Assembly (NCBI GenBank): GCA_035504095.1
Contig: DATJSN010000032.1
Coordinates: forward strand, 1 to 64,000
Source: DATJSN01 sp035504095
Lineage (GTDB): Bacteria > Planctomycetota > Phycisphaerae > WQYP01
Direction: 5' to 3'
DNA: 64,000 nucleotides
Position 1 is the stretch's first letter, and each line of letters starts with the position of its first letter. This document shows positions 60,141-64,000 of the stretch, in pieces. Both the position numbers and the translations under genes were made by a program. Under the pieces are notes generated by a model, which was not told where the DNA came from, did no database searches, and saw nothing but the letters and a program-made list of their open reading frames with translations.

Positions 60141-61433
60141 ATGAGCCTCACCATTGAACATATTCACGCCCGGGAAATCCTCGATTCCCGCGGAAACCCC
60201 ACCATTGAAGTTGATGTCATTCTCGACGATGGAACCGTCGGGCGTGCCGCGGTTCCCAGCGGCGCTTCGACCGGCGAAAACGAAGCCGTTGAACTTCGCG
60301 ATGGTGATTCCAAACGCTACATGGGCAAAGGCACGCTCAAGGCGGTGGAAAACGTCAACACCAAAATCGCCTCCGAACTTATCGAAATGGACCCTCACGA
60401 CCAGGAACACATCGATCGCCTGATGATCGAACTCGACGGCACGGCTAACAAAAGCAAGCTCGGTGCTAACGCCATCCTGGGCGTTTCGCTCGCCGTCGCT
60501 AAAGCTGCCGCCGCGGCCAGCGGCCTGCCTCTGTATCGTTACCTCGGCGGCACGTCCGCCAAGGTACTTCCCGTGCCCATGATGAACATCCTCAATGGCG
60601 GCAAACACGCCGACAACAACGTCGATTTTCAGGAATTCATGATCCAGCCCTGGGGCGCCAAGAATTTCGCCCAGGCCTTGCGCATCGGTGCGGAAATTTA
60701 TCACACACTCAAAAAGGTTCTGCACAAAAAGGGCCTGAGCACCGCCGTCGGCGATGAAGGCGGCTTTGCGCCCAACCTCAAATCCAACGATGACGCCCTT
60801 GAAGTCATCGCCGAAGCTATCAAAGCCGCCGGTTATAAGTTCGGCAAGGATGTATTTGTGGCGCTCGATCCCGCCGCCAGCGAACTCTGGGATCACGACA
60901 AGAAAAAATACAAACTCTTCAAAAGTGATCCCGGAACCCTGCTCACCGCCGATGATATGATCGGTATCTGGTCGGGCTGGGTGGACAAATACCCCATTCG
61001 TTCCCTTGAAGACGGTTTAGCCGAAGGCGATTGGGACGGCTGGAAAAAAATCACCGACAAGCTCGGCAAAAAAATCCAGCTTGTCGGCGACGACGTGTTC
61101 GTCACCAACACCAAATACCTTGAAAAAGGCATTCATATGGGCGTAGCCAACAGTATTCTCGTCAAGGTCAATCAGATCGGAACGCTTACCGAAACCTTTG
61201 AAGCCATCCAACTGGCTATGCGCAACGGCTATACCGTCGTGATCAGTCACCGCAGCGGTGAAACCGAAGATGCCGCCATCGCCGACATCGCCGTGGCCTG
61301 CAATTGCGGCCAGATCAAAACCGGCGCGCCGGCTCGTTCCGACCGTGTCGCCAAGTACAACCAGTTGCTGCGCATTGAGGAAGAACTCGGCGAGCAGGCC
61401 GTCTTCGGTTCCCGCTTCTGGAACAAAGGCTAA
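60141..61433 (+). CDS. eno: Enolase
   Basis: A 430-aa enolase: IEHIHAREILDSRGNPTIEVD, GAIPSGASTGENEAVELRDG (seen as AAVPSGASTGENEA), GDEGGFAPNL, FVALDPAASE, the metal and catalytic region EDGLAEGDWDGWKKIT, VGDDVFVTN and SHRSGETED. It interconverts 2-phosphoglycerate and phosphoenolpyruvate. ATG at 60141 has AGGAG upstream; the long 5' open frame from 59922 is not coding. Confidence 0.97.
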   Translation: MSLTIEHIHAREILDSRGNPTIEVDVILDDGTVGRAAVPSGASTGENEAVELRDGDSKRYMGKGTLKAVENVNTKIASELIEMDPHDQEHIDRLMIELDGTANKSKLGANAILGVSLAVAKAAAAASGLPLYRYLGGTSAKVLPVPMMNILNGGKHADNNVDFQEFMIQPWGAKNFAQALRIGAEIYHTLKKVLHKKGLSTAVGDEGGFAPNLKSNDDALEVIAEAIKAAGYKFGKDVFVALDPAASELWDHDKKKYKLFKSDPGTLLTADDMIGIWSGWVDKYPIRSLEDGLAEGDWDGWKKITDKLGKKIQLVGDDVFVTNTKYLEKGIHMGVANSILVKVNQIGTLTETFEAIQLAMRNGYTVVISHRSGETEDAAIADIAVACNCGQIKTGAPARSDRVAKYNQLLRIEEELGEQAVFGSRFWNKG

Positions 61434-61553
61434 AAACCGCCCCCTGTAACCTATTCTCTCTATCTATGTGGGACAGGCATCTTGCCTGCCAGCGAATTTC
61501 TTTTGTAGTTAAAAAATTCTGGCATCTGTAATCTGAAATCTCGTCTAGGCCAC

Positions 61554-62144
61554 TTGTTTCCATGCTTTATGATTGTCACAATGTTAAAAGGCTCTTTTGA
61601 GCCGGCTGGCATTACCTTCGGACCCCGACTCATGCGCGAAGTTCAACATCCATCCCGCTTCATTCTCCTGCCGCTGATATTTGGCGCCGGTGCTTTAAGT
61701 TGGATGATTTTGCTCGCTTCCCTGGCTATTATCGCTTTGGTCATTCTTGCCCCTGCGTTCAATGATGTTTACGTCGCCCAACTCCATCGCAACGATATGC
61801 AGGCCATGCTCGATCAGTACAACCAGAAAATTGCTGTACAGGATCGTTTCATTCAGATGGCCGCTTCCGATCCGCGGCTGATGCAGCGCCTTGCCGACCG
61901 GCAAATGGATGTAGTCAATCCCTCCGAACAGGTTCTTCCACTCAACGGCGTTCCCAGCCAGCGCGATGTGCAAAGCCTCATTGATGAATCCCTTATCCCC
62001 GTGACGCCTACGCCGGTTCCTCCGTTACCCTGGTGGATGATGCCCGCATTACTTACCCCGATCCGCGGCGTGCTTATTTTGATTGCGTTAGCCGGCCTTC
62101 TGGTTTCCTTTCTCGTCGAAATCCGCCGCCACCCCACCCCCTAA
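61554..62144 (+). CDS. Membrane protein with coiled-coil, septum-initiator-like
   Basis: A 196-aa product if the first ATG is used; ATGs at 61581 and 61632 are in frame and the last (MREVQHPSRFILLP) is most natural. One span (SWMILLASLAIIALVILAPAF), then a coiled-coil-prone stretch with AMLDQYNQKIAVQDRFIQMAA, a Pro-rich linker (TPTPVPPLPW) and a second span near the end. Position after eno and the span/coiled-coil layout recall FtsB/DivIC-type proteins, but the C-terminal second span is atypical. Function uncertain. Confidence 0.6.
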   Translation: MFPCFMIVTMLKGSFEPAGITFGPRLMREVQHPSRFILLPLIFGAGALSWMILLASLAIIALVILAPAFNDVYVAQLHRNDMQAMLDQYNQKIAVQDRFIQMAASDPRLMQRLADRQMDVVNPSEQVLPLNGVPSQRDVQSLIDESLIPVTPTPVPPLPWWMMPALLTPIRGVLILIALAGLLVSFLVEIRRHPTP

Positions 62145-62230
62145 TCTACTATCTGAAATCTGCGGCGCGGCCGCGCCGCCTTGAATCTGCAGCATAGTCG
62201 CCGGATAATAGCTGTTCTACGTCGCTTAAG

Positions 62231-62304
<74 letters not shown>

Positions 62305-62305
62305 T

Positions 62306-62430
62306 TCGGCCTTTGGCCGAACTAGAGCAGGTGAATTTGGAACAGGGGATCAGGAGAGCAAATAAGGCTGAAGTTAAATTATTTCATTCTTTTCCCAGGT
62401 CTCGCTTCACCTGCGGTCACCTATTCACCT
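62306..62430 (+). repeat. 125-bp direct repeat, left copy, next to tRNA-Arg
   Basis: Opens with a TTCGGCC-TTT-GGCCGAA hairpin one base after the tRNA, then AACTAGAGCAGGTGAATTTG and AGAGCAAATAAGGCTGAAGT and ends near CACCTATTCACCTG. It is repeated in direct orientation at 62827-62951 with about four mismatches. The hairpin may also end tRNA transcription. Confidence 0.85.
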
Positions 62431-62471
62431 GATCACCTTTTCAATTAGTTTTGAGAGCAAACTTGACCTTT

Positions 62472-62825
62472 ATGTTCGAAAATCTAGAGGTCTATCAAAA
62501 AGCCGTTGATCTGGCGGAGATCGTACTTTCCGCGACCTCTGGCTTTCCTCGAGGCTTTTACTTCCTTTCCGATCAACTCAATCGGGCTTCGGTCTCGATA
62601 TCGACCAATCTGGCCGAGGGGAACGGCCATTTCACCAAGGCTGATCGCCAGAACTTTTTTATGATCGCGCGCGGTTCGACTCAAGAGTGTGTTCCTTTGC
62701 TGGAACTGGCGCGACGACGCGAGCTCATCGACGACGCCCTCTACAATAAATGTCGGGCAGAAATTGAAATCATCGCTAAGATGATTTCCGGCCTGATCAA
62801 TGGCTTGGAAAACCGAAAAGTGTGA
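62472..62825 (+). CDS. Four-helix-bundle protein (23S rRNA IVS / S23 family)
   Basis: A 117-aa protein of the four-helix-bundle (23S intervening-sequence) family: FENLEVYQKAVDLAEIVLSATSGFP, YFLSDQLNRASVSISTNLAEGNG, FFMIARGSTQECVPLLELARRREL and the closing helix EIEIIAKMISGLINGLENR. Homologues are encoded within rRNA intervening sequences and at scattered chromosomal sites; molecular role unknown. It is flanked on both sides by 125-bp direct repeats next to a tRNA gene. ATG at 62472 chosen over a TTG at 62451. Confidence 0.9.
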   Translation: MFENLEVYQKAVDLAEIVLSATSGFPRGFYFLSDQLNRASVSISTNLAEGNGHFTKADRQNFFMIARGSTQECVPLLELARRRELIDDALYNKCRAEIEIIAKMISGLINGLENRKV

Positions 62826-62826
62826 A

Positions 62827-62951
62827 TTCGGCCTTTGGCCGAACTAGAGCAGGTGAATTTGGAACAAGGGATCAGGAGAGCAAATAAGGCTGAAGTTAAA
62901 TTATTTCATTCTTTTCTCAGGTCTCGCTTCACCTGCGATCACCTGTTCACC
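62827..62951 (+). repeat. 125-bp direct repeat, right copy
   Basis: Starts with the same TTCGGCC-TTT-GGCCGAA hairpin right after the four-helix-bundle stop, and matches the 62306 copy to about 62951. Differences include GGAACAAGGG for GGAACAGGGG and CTGCGATC for CTGCGGTC. Confidence 0.85.
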
Positions 62952-63019
62952 TATTCTGCGGTTCCCAACCTTGACCGTTTAGCCAAAACAGAGCAAGTGA
63001 AAATTGAGCAGGAGTGAGT

Positions 63020-63045
63020 CCCGACGCGCATGTCGGGATTTATCC
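63020..63045 (+). terminator. Terminator-like hairpin
   Basis: Stem TCCCGAC / GTCGGGA (63020-63039) with loop GCGCAT, followed by TTTAT. It lies about 195 bp after the four-helix-bundle gene. Confidence 0.5.
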
Positions 63046-63066
63046 TGCCGGAAACAGAATAAAATA

Positions 63067-63089
63067 GCCCCGGCATTTCTTGCCGGGGC
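63067..63089. repeat. GC-rich hairpin shared with 58606
   Basis: Perfect 9-bp stem GCCCCGGCA / TGCCGGGGC with loop TTTCT. It has the same core as the hairpin at 58606-58627, which suggests a small dispersed palindromic repeat rather than a gene-specific terminator. Confidence 0.5.
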
Positions 63090-63392
63090 CATAAATCTGC
63101 GTCATTCTATGAAGCCGAAGCTGTCAAGCGTTAAGTAAAGCCTGTCATATAAATGCTCCATCGTCCCGCTCGAATCCTGTGTGCCATCCAGCTCATACTT
63201 CTATCCGGGCTGCTGAAACGCTGAACATTCCGGGCCCATTCAACCTAAACGAATGGTCGGGCCCATTCTCTGCGACGAGGTCATTACCACCATTACGCAG
63301 ACCGAGCTGCCGACCATGATTCTGGATGCATCACCGGATTCAAACATGAACGTTGTTCCTGTTGGTCCTTAATCTATCGACATCGCCGGGTT
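63090..63392. other. Intergenic stretch with a possible gene remnant
   Basis: No intact gene is supported. On the plus strand 63253-63372 reads MVGPILCDEVITTITQTELP then TMILDASPDSNMNVVPVGP and stop. It could be the tail of a displaced gene but matches nothing I recognise. The rest shows no structure. Confidence 0.35.
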
Positions 63393-63581
63393 TTACTCAA
63401 CAATTACCCTAGGTACATCCTCCCAGTGCGTTCCATCGCGTAACATCGCCCAGAGACGAATCAGTAAATGCCGGGATACCGCGATAATCGCCTTTTTCTT
63501 GCGTTTTTCGCTCCCCCGGCGTACCCGTTCGTAGACCATGCGCATCCACCCGTGGCACTGGTCGATTCTTCTGACGTTGGT
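63393..63581 (-). pseudogene. IS110-type transposase remnant, C-terminal fragment
   Basis: On the minus strand the frame reads WMRMVYERVRRGSEKRKKKA then IIAVSRHLLIRLWAMLRDGT and HWEDVP before a TAA at 63395-63393. This is the C-terminal end of IS110/IS116/IS902-type (transposase 20) proteins, with the typical KKAIVAVARKLL-like helix and W(A/H)ML. Only about 62 codons remain; upstream an in-frame TAG (63584-63582) and the trpF sequence follow. Inactive remnant. Confidence 0.7.
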
Positions 63582-64000
63582 CTAATCCGCGAGCTTGCGG
63601 AAAATTTGCACATCCGGACTTTTCAGCTCTATGGCGATTGGGATAAGTTTACGCCGCCAGGTGATTTAAAAATTTCCCTGAATTTCTGGCCCGTGCTTCG
63701 AGTGGCTTCGCCAGCCGATTTAACCGGCTTGTCCGCGCGCCTGGGGCATTTGGCCTTTTCGCCTGCGGCCATTCTTCTTGATGTTTTTTCCCCACAGCGC
63801 CCCGGCGGCACCGGCGAAACATTTAATTGGAACTGGATTCGCGATGTCCGTGCTTCGGGCAGCCTTGGTGATATTGCTCCGATCCTTCTCGCCGGCGGTT
63901 TGACGCCGGTGAACGTGGCTCAGGCGATTCAGATAACCGGGCCGTGGGCCGTTGACGTTTCCAGCGGCGTCGAAATCCCCGGCCAACCGGGAATCAAAGA
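63582..64000 (+). CDS. trpF: Phosphoribosylanthranilate isomerase, 5'-truncated and running off the window
   Basis: The plus-strand frame reads IRELAENLHIRTFQLYGDWD, later AAILLDVFSPQRPGGTGETF, PILLAGGLTPVNVAQAI and WAVDVSSGVEIPGQPGIKD. These are the C-terminal two-thirds of TrpF, with the conserved LAGGL and VDVSSGVE motifs. The first ~60 residues, including the KICG start, are missing. The DNA there is an IS110-type remnant on the other strand. The reading frame stays open to the window edge. Either a broken gene or an upstream frame that I cannot see; the tryptophan step may be encoded elsewhere. Confidence 0.7.

Noticed and set aside
62835..63017. 60-codon frame after the four-helix-bundle gene
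   Set aside because: Translates the direct repeat itself; the same text next to the tRNA is plainly non-coding.

Overview
The window looks like a chromosome segment from a planctomycete-type bacterium, probably a Phycisphaerae-like soil or sediment lineage. The evidence is an operon of the Planctomycetes/Verrucomicrobia microcompartment (PVM) type, pseudopilins with a C-terminal DGH(V)DG-type motif, secreted glycoside hydrolases, and intergenic spaces full of dispersed repeats. The assignment is an inference from gene content; there is no rRNA here to confirm it. No CRISPR array, phage or replication origin was seen.

Layout. 1-6.7 kb: a truncated dispersed repeat, an alpha/beta hydrolase, a DUF2182 membrane protein, a VOC protein, two DUF899 thioredoxin-like proteins behind a perfect operator-like dyad, and an ABC-2 exporter pair. 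6.8-10.8 kb: a defence/stress-like stretch with a VapBC module, an XRE regulator/membrane-protein pair, and a HigBA-like module; a third toxin-antitoxin pair lies at 19.5-20.2 kb. Three of these four operons have a -10 box only 6-7 nt before the start codon, so their mRNAs should be leaderless.

11.1-19.4 kb holds a bacterial microcompartment operon: PduL phosphotransacylase, three BMC-H shell proteins, an acetate-kinase-like enzyme, a CoA-acylating aldehyde dehydrogenase, a RpiB-like protein with an encapsulation helix, a class II aldolase with a C-terminal encapsulation helix, a malate/lactate dehydrogenase and a DeoR regulator. The inferred route is cleavage of L-fuculose-1-P or L-rhamnulose-1-P to DHAP and lactaldehyde, then lactyl-CoA, lactyl-phosphate and lactate with ATP formation. 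No pentamer (BMC-P) or trimer (BMC-T) gene is present. A structured ~290-bp element sits between pduL and the first shell gene; a second copy lies directly before pyk, and a third runs off the left edge.

21-39 kb: an acyl-CoA synthetase, a CLC channel flanked by two duplicated membrane-protein genes, the run GH113-like hydrolase/aspS/pyk/lipoprotein, two tandem Sel1-repeat proteins, a Gfo/Idh/MocA oxidoreductase, and a large secreted hydrolase. 39-48 kb: a catalytic/non-catalytic M16 peptidase pair and an arginine succinyltransferase (AST) operon in which an M20 hydrolase may stand in for the missing AstE. 48-60 kb: two tandem pseudopilins with a gene-converted block, a DUF1338 enzyme, two lipoproteins, a GT-C-like membrane protein, a zinc-ribbon/pseudopilin fusion, small membrane proteins and Psd. 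60-64 kb: enolase, a septum-initiator-like protein, tRNA-Arg(ACG), a four-helix-bundle gene bracketed by ~125-bp direct repeats, and an IS110-type transposase tail abutting a 5'-truncated trpF that continues past the window.
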